Positions 15,890-25,571 are shown, numbered from the stretch's first letter. The stretch is DNA of 64,000 bases from Martinezella lusitana (GCF_014207095.1 NZ_JACHBG010000004.1:372001-436000), one strand, 5' to 3'. The notes: generated by a model from the sequence alone, not told the origin. A program made the numbers and translations.

Positions 15890-18800
15890 CTAGCTCAACC
15901 GGCCTGCGGCATGGGCCAGCATGGTATAGACCTTGCCGGTATCCGAGGTGAGATAGGATTGCGTGACGGTGCGGTCGCGATCTGTGCGGGCAACGTCTGC
16001 AAGCAGCTTTTCGAAATCGGCGATGTAGCGATCGACTGCTGTGCGGAATTCTGGCTCGCGGTCGTACTTGCGCTTGATTTCGTCGAAGGTCTGCTGGCCC
16101 TTCAGCGTGTAGAGACGACGGGTGAACACGTCGCGCTCGCCGCGCTGATAGCGGCGCCACAGGTCGACCGAGGCGTCATGATCGATGGCGCGAGCGATAT
16201 CGACCGACAGCGAGTTCAGCGACTCGACGACGTGACGCGGGTTGCGAGCTGCCGGAGCGGCTGGCTGTTCAACCTGCGCACGCGCCGCGGCCTGACGCGC
16301 AGGCGGCAGATCTGCGTTTTCGTCGCGAGAGGCGCCGCGCAGCAAGTCGCTGATCCAGCCGCCGCCGGCTGCCGTTTCCTGGCGGGCAGGTGCGGGCGTT
16401 TCAGCAGGGCGCTGCGGCTGGACGGCCTGGCGTTCGACAGGGATCGAACCGCGAAGACCGAGCGTCTCGATCGAAGGCTGCTGCGGCTGCGGCGCCGGTT
16501 GCTGGACGCTCTGCTGCGGTGCCGGCTGAGGAGCAGGCTGCTGCGGCCTTGGGGCGGGAGCGGCGGCCACCGGTGCGGGGGCTGCTGCGGGCTGCGGGCG
16601 CGGCGCCGGCTGTGCATTTGCCAGGGCGCGCGCTGCGGGTTCGGAGATTTCCAGCTGCTGCGTCGAGCGGCCGACGATCTGCGAGATGTCCTGCAGCGCC
16701 TTGATCTGTTCCGCTACGGCGCGACGCATGGCAGCGGCGCTTTCCTTGGCTTCTTCCGGCAGATCGAATGCGCCGCGCTTCAGCTCGCTGCGGGTCAGGT
16801 CGAGTTCGCGACGGATATCGCCGGCCGAACGACGGATCTCGTCGGTGGCGCCGGCGAAGCGGCCGATCGCGTCATCGACTGCGACACGCAGGGTTTCGCG
16901 AAGTTGTTCGGCGGCACCGTCGGAGGTCTTGCCGGCTTCGGCAAACATCCGCTCGACTTCCGACAGAGAGGAGGTCAAGCCACCGCGCAGGCGGCTGGTG
17001 AGATCGTTGGAGCGGCGCTCGGCATTGGCGAAGCTGCTTTCCATCGCCTGGCTTGCTTCCTCGCCGGCCTTCTGGAGAGAGCCGCGCATGTTTTCCGCTG
17101 CATCCTCGGCACGCTTCTCTGCGTCGGAGAGAACGCGGCCGATGTCCGCGAAGGAAGACTGCACGCTCTGGCGCAGATTGCCGGTGACCTGGTTCGAACG
17201 CTGTTCGGCGCGATCGAAGGCGGTTTCCACCATGGAGCCGAGGGCGCGCATGGTGTTCTCGATCTCTTCCGAGCGCTGAACGAGGCCGACGGCCAGATTC
17301 TGCAGCGCCGTTTCGCGTTCTTCCAGCGTCGATACGAGGTTCGACTGGGCGGCACCGAGGAGATGGGAGGCCTGCGTCAGCACCTTGGAGTGGTCGTCGA
17401 AGCGGCCGACGATGCTGCCGACTTGCGACAGGGTCTGGCCGGTGATCTCAGACAGCTTGTCGACCTTGCCTTCGAGGAGACGGCTGGAAGCCGAAACCAT
17501 CTCGCCGGCCTTTGCAGCGGAGTCGGCGAAGCGTGCCGATGTTGCGCTGAGGCGATCGTCGACGCTTGCGAACTCGGCTGCGGCATTGGAGAGCAGGCCG
17601 GTGATAGCGGAGTTGTTTTCCGCAAGACGGGCGATGATGCCGTTGACGCTTGCAAGCAGGTTGTTTTCCAGCGCGCTGACGGTGCCGACTGCATGCTCGG
17701 TGCGCGATGCGATGGCGTTGATCAGGGCGGCGTTTTCGGCGCGCAGGCGCTCTGTGCTTTCCTGCGCCGCCGCCGTGATGAGCGCTGCCGCTTCCTGGCC
17801 GGTTGCTGCATAGCGGTCGACGATCGGGCGCGCCTTCTCGTCGATTAGGCGAGACAGTTCGGTGGAGCGTCCGGCCAGCATCGAGTTCAGTTCGCGGGTG
17901 CGTTCGTCGAGCGACGTGCGGATCGAGGAGCCGCGTGCTTCCAGTGCCTTGTCGACATCTGCGAGTGTGGCGTCGATCTCGCGGGCACGGTCTTCCAGCG
18001 AGCTGCGGATAGCCGTGCTGCGCTCTTCGAGGGCACGCTCGACCTGAGACATGGTGGAGGCGATCTGTTCGCTGCCGCCGGCAAGCGTATTGCGGATGGC
18101 TGCGCCACGGGCTTCCAGCGACTGCTCGGCTGAAGAAAGGGCCTGTGAGATCGTGTTGACCTGGTTGCTGACGAGGCCTTCGGCTTCCGCGACCTTGTTG
18201 ACGATCGCGTTGCCGGCCTCTGAGAAGGTCTGCGCAACCGCAGCCGCCTGGCTTGCCAGCCGGTTCTGCGTTTCCGAGACGCGGCTGACGAGGTCGTCGG
18301 AGCGTTCTGTCATGGCGCGGGTGAAGGCATCGCTGCGGGTGCCAAGGTTTTCGGCAAACAGCTGGCCGGTCTGGGCAAGCAGGTCGGCCATGCGGGTCGC
18401 CTCGCTGTCCATGCCCTGAGCCGCATCGGCAACGGCAGTGCGCAGTGTCGTCGCGAGGTTGGCAGCCTTGCCTTCGATCGTGCGGTTGACGGCTTCGAGA
18501 CCGAGATTGAGGGCGCGATCCATAGTGGCCAGGCGCTCTTCGATCCGAGCCGCAGCCTCGTTGCCGCTGCTATCGATCCGGGCCGAGCCGGTTGCCAACG
18601 TGTCCGAGAGGCGGTTGCCGGACGCGTCGACCTGGGCGGTGACACCGGACACTCCCTCATGGATGCGGTTTTCGAGGGCAGAAAGGCTTGCCTCGACACG
18701 CGAGCCAGTTTCAGCGAAGCGGCTGTTCATGCCGTCGATCGACTGATTGAGGTTGGACGAGAAGGTATCGGCCGAGCGAGCGATATCGCCCGCGGCCTGC

Positions 18801-21800
18801 TGAATGCGGCCGGCGATATTGCCGGCACCGCTGTTCAGACGCTCTTCGAGGATCTTGGCACTGCTGTCGATCGTCTGGCGCAGCGAGGCTTCGCGGTCTT
18901 CGAGAGACATTTCCAACATGCTGGCGCTGGTTGCGATCGACGTACCGATGTTGGTGGTCTGCTCAAGCAGCGTATTGTCGATCTGGGCATGGGCATCGCG
19001 AAGCGTCAGGCTGATCGCGTTACTGCGATCCTCCAAAGTGGAACGCATGCGCTCGTAGGCAGAGGCAAGGTTCTGATCCATTTCGGACAGGCCCGTACCA
19101 AGCGTATTCTCAAGCTGGCGCGTCGTGTTGCCGAGGACATTTTCCATCCGATCGGCGTTACTGCCGAGCAATCCGGAAAGGGATTCCGTGTGGGCGGCAA
19201 GCGAGCGATCGAGGCGATCCTGATTTTCGGAGTAGGCAGCGCGAATGGCATCCGCTTTGTCGCCAAAGGCGCCTGCGACGCGTGCTTCAGCGCCTGAGAC
19301 GCTGTCGAGCAGGGCGTTGGCGCGTGATTCCAGCGTGCTTTCGAAGCGGTTCTGGTTTTCGGCGAGAGAGATCGCGAAAGCCATGCTCTTGTCATCGAGC
19401 GTATTGGTTAGCGCGTCGTGGCCGCTGGTTACCGTGTTTGCGATGGTCCGAGCGCTGTTGGCCAGCGTTTCCTCGAGCTTCGCCTGGTTTTCCGAGAGCG
19501 AGATTGCCAGCGCCATCGTTCTGTCGTCGAGGCTGTTGACGATCTTGTCGTGGGTGCCGGCCACGGTGCTGGACAGCGCGTCCAACCGGCTCGAAAGCGT
19601 GTCTTCGAGGCGCGACTGGGTATCGGAGAGCGAAATGGCGAGTGCCATCGCTTTGTCGTCCAGAGCATCGGCCAGGGCAGCATGGTTGTTGGTAAATGCG
19701 CTGGCGATGGCTTCGGCGCGATTGGCAAGCGTCGCCTCAAGGCGGGATTGGCCGTTCGTCAGAACATCCGAGAGCGCTCTGGTCTTGCCGTCCAGTGTAT
19801 CGGCGACGCGCTCGGCATGGCCGGAAACGGTGTCTTCAAGGCGGGATTGGGTTTCCGAAAGAGCAATGGCAAGCGCCATCGTCTTGTCGTCCAACGTGTT
19901 CGTAACGCTTTCGGTGTGACTGGAGACGGTGCTTTCCAGGCGAGCCTGGCTCTCGGCCAGTGCGACGGCCAAGGCCATCGTCCTGTCGTCGAGCGCATTG
20001 GCCAGGGCGGCATGATTGCCGGCAAACGCCCGGATGATCTCTTCGGCGCGATTGGAAAGCGTCTCCTCAAGGCGGCTCTGTCCGCTGGTGAGGGCTGCGG
20101 CGAGGGCGCCGGTTTTGCCATCCAGCGTATCGGCGACGCGCTCGGCGTGGCCGGAGACGGTTTCCTCGAGGCGAGCCTGGCTTTCGGAGAGAGCGATCGC
20201 CAGCGCCATTGTACGGTCGTCGAGCGCGTTGGTTACGCTTTCCGCATGTCCGGAAACGGTGCTCTCCAGGCGTGCCTGCCCTTCGGCAAGGGCGCGAGCC
20301 AGAGCTCCGGTCTTGCCGTCGAGCGTTGCTGCGACGCGCTCTGCGTGACCGGAGACGGTTTCTTCAAGACGCGCCTGGTTTTCGGAGAGTGCGATCGCCA
20401 GGGCCATCGTCCTGTCGTCAAGCGCGTTGGTCACGCTTTCCGCATGGCCGGACACAGTGCTTTCCAGGCGAGCCTGACCCTCGGAGAGGGCGCGCGCCAG
20501 CGCTCCGGTCTTGCCGTCCAATGTCTCGGTGACGCGCTCGGCATGGCCGGAAACGGTGTCTTCGAGGCGAGCCTGGCTTTCGGAGAGAGCGATCGCCAAC
20601 GCCATGGTACGGTCGTCGAGCGCATTCGTGACGCTTTCCGCGTGACCGGAAACGGTGCTTTCAAGGCGGGCCTGACCTTCCGCAAGAGCGCGGGCGATGG
20701 CCTTGGTCTTTTCATCCAGGGTGCCGGCCACCTGCTCGGCATGTCCGGAGACAGTATCTTCCAGCCGCGACTGGCTTTCGGAGAGGGCGATGGCAAGCGC
20801 CATCGTCTTATCGTCTAGCGTATCGGCGATCTTGCCATGGGTATCGGCGAGTACGCCGGTGATGGCATCGGAGCGGCTCGCCAGCGTATTTTCCAGACGA
20901 AGCTGGTTTTCGGCCAGTGAGATCGCCAGCATCGAGGTGCGCTCGTCGAGCGCGGCAGTCAGATGCTCATGCGAGCCGCTGACGGCGCTGACGATACCTT
21001 CGGAACGCTCGGCGAGCGTCTTCTCGAAGCGCGACTGATTGTCGGCCAAAGCGCCGAACAGGGCGCTGCTGCGCGAGGCCATGACGGCGTCGATGCGCTC
21101 ATGGGCAGAGCCCAGCGCCTGCGTGATTTCGCTGGTGCGCGAAGAGAGCGTGTCGTTGATCTCGGCGGCGCGGCCAGTGAAGGTCGTCGTGAGTTCTTCA
21201 GTGCCGCTCTGAAGCGCGGCGGTGACGTCCCGGGTCACACCCTGCACAGCATTGGTGAAGGTGTTTGCGTGGGTCGACAGCGCGGAATGCAACTCGCCCG
21301 TGCCGGAGCTGAGGGCTGACGAAATTCCGCTGGTGGCGTTTTGGAGCGCGGAAGTGATTTCCCCGGCTCTGGAACCGATTGCGCTTTCCAGCACTTCCTG
21401 GCCGGTGGCAAGGGTGGTCGCAAGAGCAAAGGACTGATCCGTGAGGGACGAGCCGAGACGCTCGATGCTCGAAGTCAGGATGCCTTCGAGAGCCTCGGAG
21501 TTGCTGCCGAGCGATTGATTGATGCGGGCGAGGCTTTCCGAAAGCTTGCTGTCCAGCGTGCCGGCGCGCTTGTCGAAGGCCGAGGTGAATTCCGAGACGC
21601 GTTCGTCGAAAGTCGTCGAAAGCTGTGCGATCGTCGACTGGAAGCGTTCCTCGAAGAAGCCGGAGCGCAGGTCGATGTCCATGATGGCATCGTCGGCCGT
21701 CGACTGCAGGCTCTGGCGAAAGCTCGCGCCCTTTTCGTCGAGGGACGAATTGAGCTTGGCAAGAACATTGTCCAGCGTACCGGTGATGGAGCGTTCGCCG

Positions 21801-23074
21801 CCCGTGAGGCTCTCGCTGATTTCGCGGGTGCGGGCGACCAGCGTTTCGTTCAGCTGGCGGGCGCGATCGTTGAGCGCGTTGTTCAGCTTTTCCGTGTTCG
21901 CGTCGAGCGTGGATGCGCGGGTCTCGAACTGGCCGAGCAGTTCCTTGCCGCGCTCGCTCAGCGTCGATGACAGCGCATCCAATCGGGAGTCGAATTCATG
22001 GCTGAGCGCCAGGCCGGAAGCGTTGAGGTTCTGCAGGAGGCTGTCGGTCTTGGCCGAAAGCAGGGTTCCGAGCGCCTGGACGGCAGAATCCGACTTCTCC
22101 ATCAGCGCCGCAGCGCGCGTATCGATCATGGATGCGAAGGCTTCGCCTGAGGTGGAGAGGCGCACCGCGATCTCTTCAGTCGCAAGCGACAGGTCTTCCT
22201 TGATCTGATCGTGAACGCCTGCGATCGACGAACGGATCCGTTCGGCGTGGTTGACGATCGCGTCCCGCTCTGTGCCGAGTTCGTGGACGAGACCGCGGAC
22301 ACGCAATTCATTATCGGCGTAGCTGCGTTCGAGCGCGTTGACTTCCGAATGGACGAGGGTTTCCAGTTCGGTGGCGCGTGCGATGGTCCGCTCGATGCCT
22401 TCGTTCATCGCGGATACTTCGCGACGAACGGCCTGACCGACCGTCATGATGCGCTCGGAGGCAACGGTTTCGGGTTCGACGAGGCGCAGGGCGACTTCCG
22501 CCATGGAGCGCGCGGCATTGCGCATGTCATGCGCTCGCGAAATCATCATGCCGAAGGCGTAGAACAGCAAAACCGGAACGACGACGCCGACAATGCATGC
22601 GATGACGCCGGGAAGGGCGGCGAGATCGGCAATCGAGCGAATGTTGCGGATCTGCTCTCCATAAAGAAGGAAGGCGAGGCCGGCGCCGCCGATGATCCAG
22701 AACAGCGAGAAGATCGTCGCGTTGCGGACAGCATGGCTCTGCGAGCCGCCGTCGAGCGCCTTCAGGATGCTGGCGGGGCTTGCCCGGTTGCCGTCGTTGG
22801 CGGCTGCCAGGTTAGGGCTCTTTGGCGCCTCGGCGGAGCGGGGCGATGCGGCCGGGGCGGCTGCACTGCGTGCGCCGGCGGTCTTGCGAGCGGCATCGTC
22901 CATGGTCTGCTTGATCGGCTGTTTTGGCGGCTCAGACACTTTTCGCTCCGGGACATCAGGCGCAGGGCCGCTGCGAGACTCCAAGTTCTCGTCACTGAAA
23001 TCGATCTGCAATGCTTCGTCCAACGCCTGGAAGGCTTTGTCCTCGACCGACTCGATGTACTTCTTGTTCGCCAT
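15890..23074 (-). CDS. rgsE: growth pole ring protein GPR/RgsE-like, giant membrane-anchored coiled-coil protein
   Basis: 2394 aa from ATG 23074 (GAGG 9 nt upstream). Order: conserved start MANKKYIESVEDKAFQALDE; a Pro/Ala-rich linker; two membrane segments (~119-138 and ~154-178); about 1950 residues of almost uninterrupted helix rich in A/S/T/E/R with 11-residue periodicity; a Pro/Gln-rich linker; and a conserved C-terminal ~110-residue domain containing ARAIDHDASVDLWRRYQRGE. This matches the large apolipoprotein-like GPR of Agrobacterium (RgsE in Sinorhizobium), which forms a ring at the growing pole and is needed for unipolar growth. Residues ~709-1258 form an exact tandem array (separate entry). 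Older annotations call such genes kinesin-like; no motor domain is present. An Hpt gene is divergent, with CtrA-type boxes between. Function is assigned by architecture, not alignment. Confidence 0.82.
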   Translation of the reverse strand: MANKKYIESVEDKAFQALDEALQIDFSDENLESRSGPAPDVPERKVSEPPKQPIKQTMDDAARKTAGARSAAAPAASPRSAEAPKSPNLAAANDGNRASPASILKALDGGSQSHAVRNATIFSLFWIIGGAGLAFLLYGEQIRNIRSIADLAALPGVIACIVGVVVPVLLFYAFGMMISRAHDMRNAARSMAEVALRLVEPETVASERIMTVGQAVRREVSAMNEGIERTIARATELETLVHSEVNALERSYADNELRVRGLVHELGTERDAIVNHAERIRSSIAGVHDQIKEDLSLATEEIAVRLSTSGEAFASMIDTRAAALMEKSDSAVQALGTLLSAKTDSLLQNLNASGLALSHEFDSRLDALSSTLSERGKELLGQFETRASTLDANTEKLNNALNDRARQLNETLVARTREISESLTGGERSITGTLDNVLAKLNSSLDEKGASFRQSLQSTADDAIMDIDLRSGFFEERFQSTIAQLSTTFDERVSEFTSAFDKRAGTLDSKLSESLARINQSLGSNSEALEGILTSSIERLGSSLTDQSFALATTLATGQEVLESAIGSRAGEITSALQNATSGISSALSSGTGELHSALSTHANTFTNAVQGVTRDVTAALQSGTEELTTTFTGRAAEINDTLSSRTSEITQALGSAHERIDAVMASRSSALFGALADNQSRFEKTLAERSEGIVSAVSGSHEHLTAALDERTSMLAISLAENQLRLENTLASRSDAITGVLADTHGKIADTLDDKTMALAIALSESQSRLEDTVSGHAEQVAGTLDEKTKAIARALAEGQARLESTVSGHAESVTNALDDRTMALAIALSESQARLEDTVSGHAERVTETLDGKTGALARALSEGQARLESTVSGHAESVTNALDDRTMALAIALSENQARLEETVSGHAERVAATLDGKTGALARALAEGQARLESTVSGHAESVTNALDDRTMALAIALSESQARLEETVSGHAERVADTLDGKTGALAAALTSGQSRLEETLSNRAEEIIRAFAGNHAALANALDDRTMALAVALAESQARLESTVSSHTESVTNTLDDKTMALAIALSETQSRLEDTVSGHAERVADTLDGKTRALSDVLTNGQSRLEATLANRAEAIASAFTNNHAALADALDDKAMALAISLSDTQSRLEDTLSSRLDALSSTVAGTHDKIVNSLDDRTMALAISLSENQAKLEETLANSARTIANTVTSGHDALTNTLDDKSMAFAISLAENQNRFESTLESRANALLDSVSGAEARVAGAFGDKADAIRAAYSENQDRLDRSLAAHTESLSGLLGSNADRMENVLGNTTRQLENTLGTGLSEMDQNLASAYERMRSTLEDRSNAISLTLRDAHAQIDNTLLEQTTNIGTSIATSASMLEMSLEDREASLRQTIDSSAKILEERLNSGAGNIAGRIQQAAGDIARSADTFSSNLNQSIDGMNSRFAETGSRVEASLSALENRIHEGVSGVTAQVDASGNRLSDTLATGSARIDSSGNEAAARIEERLATMDRALNLGLEAVNRTIEGKAANLATTLRTAVADAAQGMDSEATRMADLLAQTGQLFAENLGTRSDAFTRAMTERSDDLVSRVSETQNRLASQAAAVAQTFSEAGNAIVNKVAEAEGLVSNQVNTISQALSSAEQSLEARGAAIRNTLAGGSEQIASTMSQVERALEERSTAIRSSLEDRAREIDATLADVDKALEARGSSIRTSLDERTRELNSMLAGRSTELSRLIDEKARPIVDRYAATGQEAAALITAAAQESTERLRAENAALINAIASRTEHAVGTVSALENNLLASVNGIIARLAENNSAITGLLSNAAAEFASVDDRLSATSARFADSAAKAGEMVSASSRLLEGKVDKLSEITGQTLSQVGSIVGRFDDHSKVLTQASHLLGAAQSNLVSTLEERETALQNLAVGLVQRSEEIENTMRALGSMVETAFDRAEQRSNQVTGNLRQSVQSSFADIGRVLSDAEKRAEDAAENMRGSLQKAGEEASQAMESSFANAERRSNDLTSRLRGGLTSSLSEVERMFAEAGKTSDGAAEQLRETLRVAVDDAIGRFAGATDEIRRSAGDIRRELDLTRSELKRGAFDLPEEAKESAAAMRRAVAEQIKALQDISQIVGRSTQQLEISEPAARALANAQPAPRPQPAAAPAPVAAAPAPRPQQPAPQPAPQQSVQQPAPQPQQPSIETLGLRGSIPVERQAVQPQRPAETPAPARQETAAGGGWISDLLRGASRDENADLPPARQAAARAQVEQPAAPAARNPRHVVESLNSLSVDIARAIDHDASVDLWRRYQRGERDVFTRRLYTLKGQQTFDEIKRKYDREPEFRTAVDRYIADFEKLLADVARTDRDRTVTQSYLTSDTGKVYTMLAHAAGRLS
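19301..20950 (-). repeat. in-frame tandem repeat array, 15 units of 33 or 44 codons
   Basis: Within the GPR-like gene, 15 consecutive units each begin with L-D-(D/G/E)-(R/K) and carry the cores MALAIALSESQARLE or GALARALSEGQARLE. Eleven units are 33 codons and four... counted with the first unit's 11-codon addition, five units are 44 codons; lengths sum exactly to 550 codons. In the middle, two unit types alternate to give a nearly identical 66-codon (198-bp) double unit repeated about three times, pointing to recent duplication or gene conversion. All lengths are multiples of 11, the hendecad period of apolipoprotein-like helices. Confidence 0.9.
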
Positions 23075-23344
23075 GCGGTTACGCCTCGTTACAAACTCAC
23101 TCGGGCCTGCCGTGTCGTTTCCGGTAATTCCGCCGCGTCCGGAAAAGACGAACCCTGCCTCCCGTGGGGGGCTCCGCCTCCGGTCGAAACCGGTATTGGA
23201 ATTCCCATTACATTTCAGAGTGGATAACTGGTTTTTCAAACGGATGTTATGAAAACATTACCATCATCCACTTCCTGGGCAAAGGCATGTGCCATCTACC
23301 CAATTCACCAGTATCGTAGTGACACATTCCCCCAGTCATGACAA

Positions 23345-23359
23345 TTAATTCCACCTTAA
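23345..23359. promoter_or_regulatory. CtrA-type box TTAA-N7-TTAA
   Basis: Perfect TTAA-TTCCACC-TTAA in the 494-bp divergent region between the GPR-like gene (start 23074) and the Hpt gene (start 23569). It matches the consensus binding site of the alphaproteobacterial cell-cycle regulator CtrA. Confidence 0.65.
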
Positions 23360-23435
23360 ATACAGTGGATCGTTAGGGTCGCGTTAACCCTCTTTGCACG
23401 TTCAACGTCACGAAAATCCAAGATTTTGAGCATGT

Positions 23436-23449
23436 TTAACGCACGTTAA
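23436..23449. promoter_or_regulatory. variant CtrA-type box (6-nt spacer)
   Basis: TTAA-CGCACG-TTAA followed by C, with spacing one base shorter than consensus, 120 bp before the Hpt gene start. A further single GTTAAC half-site is at 23383-23388. Confidence 0.4.
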
Positions 23450-23568
23450 CCATGTCTCGAGTTTTACGCCCTCAATGTGCCAAAATTTAACTCGATGGCC
23501 ATGCCCAGGCCGCAAGTATAGGGCAGGTCGCTAATACAGTCATAGATAAAGGACGGGAGCGTTGGCAC

Positions 23569-23937
23569 ATGGCAGCATCGAATATTGCATTTGAATCTCC
23601 GGATAACTCGCGAGGACCGACCCCCGCGCAGACGAAGGCAATCGATCTTGTTCATCTCGGAAAACAGACGATGGGCGACAAGGCACTCGAAGTCGAGGTG
23701 CTGCAGATGTTCGCCCGGCAGGCTCGTTCCTGTCTGCAGGAGATCGGCAGCGGCGACGCCAAGCGTATTCACGCCGCCTCCCACAAGCTGACAGGTGCGG
23801 CGAGCGCCGTCGGTGCGTTCCGCGTCGCGGATGCCGCTGCTGCGCTCGAAAGGAATGGAAGCGACGCCGCTCAAATGGCGGCTGTCACCACCTCGGTGAT
23901 CGAGGCAGAGAACTTCATCCTCAAATTGTCGCGCTGA
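23569..23937 (+). CDS. Hpt (histidine phosphotransfer) domain protein
   Basis: 122 aa; the start ATG at 23569 follows GGGAGCG. A single four-helix Hpt domain with the phosphoacceptor motif HAASHKLTGAASAVGA (His72). It would relay phosphoryl groups between a hybrid histidine kinase and a response regulator in the cytoplasm. It is small and stand-alone, transcribed away from the GPR-like gene with CtrA-type boxes upstream. It is not the ChpT-type dimeric phosphotransferase. Its partner kinase is unknown; CckA encoded 10 kb away is one candidate only by context. Confidence 0.82.
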   Translation: MAASNIAFESPDNSRGPTPAQTKAIDLVHLGKQTMGDKALEVEVLQMFARQARSCLQEIGSGDAKRIHAASHKLTGAASAVGAFRVADAAAALERNGSDAAQMAAVTTSVIEAENFILKLSR

Positions 23938-24081
23938 CCTCTTCGCTCCGGCAATCGGTAAATGCTTGCGCCGCCAGACGGGCAAAACCGTTTCGGCGGC
24001 GCAAATGTTGACTGGCTAGACGATTTGTTGGAAGTAAAATTCAGGATCGTTCTTCATTCACGAATTTCGGAATTCACTGAC

Positions 24082-24402
24082 ATGACCAAACTGACCATCG
24101 TCGCCTTCGACGGCACACGCTTTGACCTCGATGTCGACAACGGATCCACCGTAATGGAGAATGCCGTGCGCAACTCCGTTCCGGGCGTCGAAGCCGAATG
24201 CGGCGGCGCGTGCGCCTGTGCCACCTGTCATGTCTATGTCGACGAGGAATGGACGGAGAAGGTCGGCAGCCCCGAGGCGATGGAAGAAGACATGCTCGAC
24301 TTCGCCTTCGACGTTCGCCCGAACTCGCGCTTGTCCTGTCAGATCCGGATGAAGGCTGCCTTTGACGGGCTCGTCGTCCATGTGCCGGAACGTCAAGCCT
24401 GA
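24082..24402 (+). CDS. 2Fe-2S ferredoxin (adrenodoxin type)
   Basis: 106 aa from ATG 24082; the frame is open further upstream but the family N-terminus [20 protein letters not shown] fixes the start. Cluster ligands Cys40, Cys46, Cys49 (C-x5-C-x2-C) and Cys86 are present, with an additional Cys44. An electron carrier of the vertebrate/Isc-type ferredoxin group, cytosolic. It is not next to isc/suf genes here, so its partners (P450s, Fe-S assembly or others) cannot be inferred. Start RBS is weak. Confidence 0.88.
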   Translation: MTKLTIVAFDGTRFDLDVDNGSTVMENAVRNSVPGVEAECGGACACATCHVYVDEEWTEKVGSPEAMEEDMLDFAFDVRPNSRLSCQIRMKAAFDGLVVHVPERQA

Positions 24403-24858
24403 GATTTTCCGGCGCTGATTGGCTGCCAGTGTTTTTCCTGCCGGTCTGTCGGATACTGAGGTTGGCGCCCGTACCAAAAAGATGCCCCGCTCAGCTGGTG
24501 CAGCGAGCGAGGCGAGGCGGGCGCATCACCACAGGCAAGGGAGGAAACACCTGCGGCTTCAGGACGCGCCAGGAGAACACTTAGCGCATGCTTTGAAAAA
24601 CAAACCCCAAACTGCGCCGAACACTGAGATAACCTGACGGCGCAGGCACTCAAAAATCGTTCCGTTTCGAGATATTGTCCGCTCTTTAGAATCAGTTGGT
24701 ACATCTATCTCTATGCTTGATAGAAAAAACCTATTTCAGATTCTCGTAAAGTTCAAAGAACGAAAAAACGGGACGATTCACAGATATAGTGGCGGTTTTC
24801 CCACAGAGGGCGGGCTTCCGATCATCATTCCCACAGGGATGATGCTCTCGCAGATGAA
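24403..24858. other. 456-bp intergenic region, no gene seen
   Basis: Lies between the ferredoxin gene and the end of the reverse DUF922 gene. The second half (about 24640-24780) is clearly more AT-rich than the surroundings. Short frames exist but have neither family similarity nor good ribosome-binding sites. A weak hairpin with CATCAT/ATGATG arms lies near 24824-24845 but has no T-run. An unrecognised small RNA is possible but not supported. Confidence 0.4.
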
Positions 24859-25494
24859 TTATTGGCTATTCTGCCGGCTGCGATAATAGAGCAGTCTCCG
24901 CATACGGCTCTGGAAGTTGATCGCCTCGACGCGATCGAAGCGCGCCTGATCGGCATCATGCCGATCTGTTTCTCTTGCGGTGACCTCGTTTGCCCGTTCC
25001 TGAAGCGTGTCGCAGTCGGTCGCCGGCGGCAGCGCCAGGATCTGCTGTTCCATCTGTCGCGCATGCTGACGGGCGATCTCGACGTGCCGGTCTTCATGGC
25101 GACGAATGTCGGCCGTCAGCGTATCCCAGATCATCGACAGCTGCTTGTTTGCACCGCGCCTGTCACGCCAGCGTGGCAGGATGATCTCGGTGTCGACCGT
25201 GACCTTGACGCCCGAGATGTAGCAGCGGCCCTTCGCCTCGCTATAGGTCGCGTTGCCGCCGAAGCGAATTTTGGTGGCGCCCGGATGATGGCTGCTGGAG
25301 CCCATCGCAAGCGGACCGCGCTGGTTCAGCGACGCGTCGATTTCGTCGGCGGTGCGGCCCTTGATGTCGAAATAGGAAATGGATTTGCGGGCGACTACTT
25401 CGGCCCTGGCTATTTCAGGCAGGCACAACGCGAGCAGCAATGCACACGAAATACTGAACTTTTGGGATGCAAGCGGCATTCGTGTCGCTACCAT
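24859..25494 (-). CDS. secreted DUF922-type putative zinc protease
   Basis: 211 aa from ATG 25494 (a GTG at 25527 is an alternative). A signal peptide covers roughly residues 6-31 (ALLLALCLPEIARA). The mature part contains YFDIKGRTADEIDASLNQRGP, typical of DUF922, a predicted secreted Zn-dependent protease family. The zinc motif HExxH appears as HEDRH (His133-His137). Expected in the periplasm. Substrate and role are unknown. It is divergent from folP across a 77-bp gap. Confidence 0.75.
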   Translation of the reverse strand: MVATRMPLASQKFSISCALLLALCLPEIARAEVVARKSISYFDIKGRTADEIDASLNQRGPLAMGSSSHHPGATKIRFGGNATYSEAKGRCYISGVKVTVDTEIILPRWRDRRGANKQLSMIWDTLTADIRRHEDRHVEIARQHARQMEQQILALPPATDCDTLQERANEVTARETDRHDADQARFDRVEAINFQSRMRRLLYYRSRQNSQ

Positions 25495-25571
25495 GTTGAA
25501 CTTCGGCGAACCTTGCGGCATAGCCACTGTGAGCGCAATATCAAGCGCAAGGTTTTTTCATTTTCAATGGG

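Noticed and set aside
15776..17848. 690-codon plus-strand open frame
   Set aside because: Antisense shadow of the GC-rich repetitive GPR-like gene; no family features, no ribosome-binding site, and low-complexity composition.
19301..20950. Regular ~99/198-bp repeats resembling a CRISPR array
   Set aside because: Repeats are contiguous without unique spacers, vary in sequence, keep one reading frame and encode helix repeats of a protein.
24824..24845. Hairpin near the end of the DUF922 gene as terminator
   Set aside because: Stem is short, has a bulge and lacks a T-run on either strand.
24403..24858. tmRNA, RNase P RNA or SRP RNA gene
   Set aside because: Diagnostic conserved segments for these RNAs were not found in the gap.
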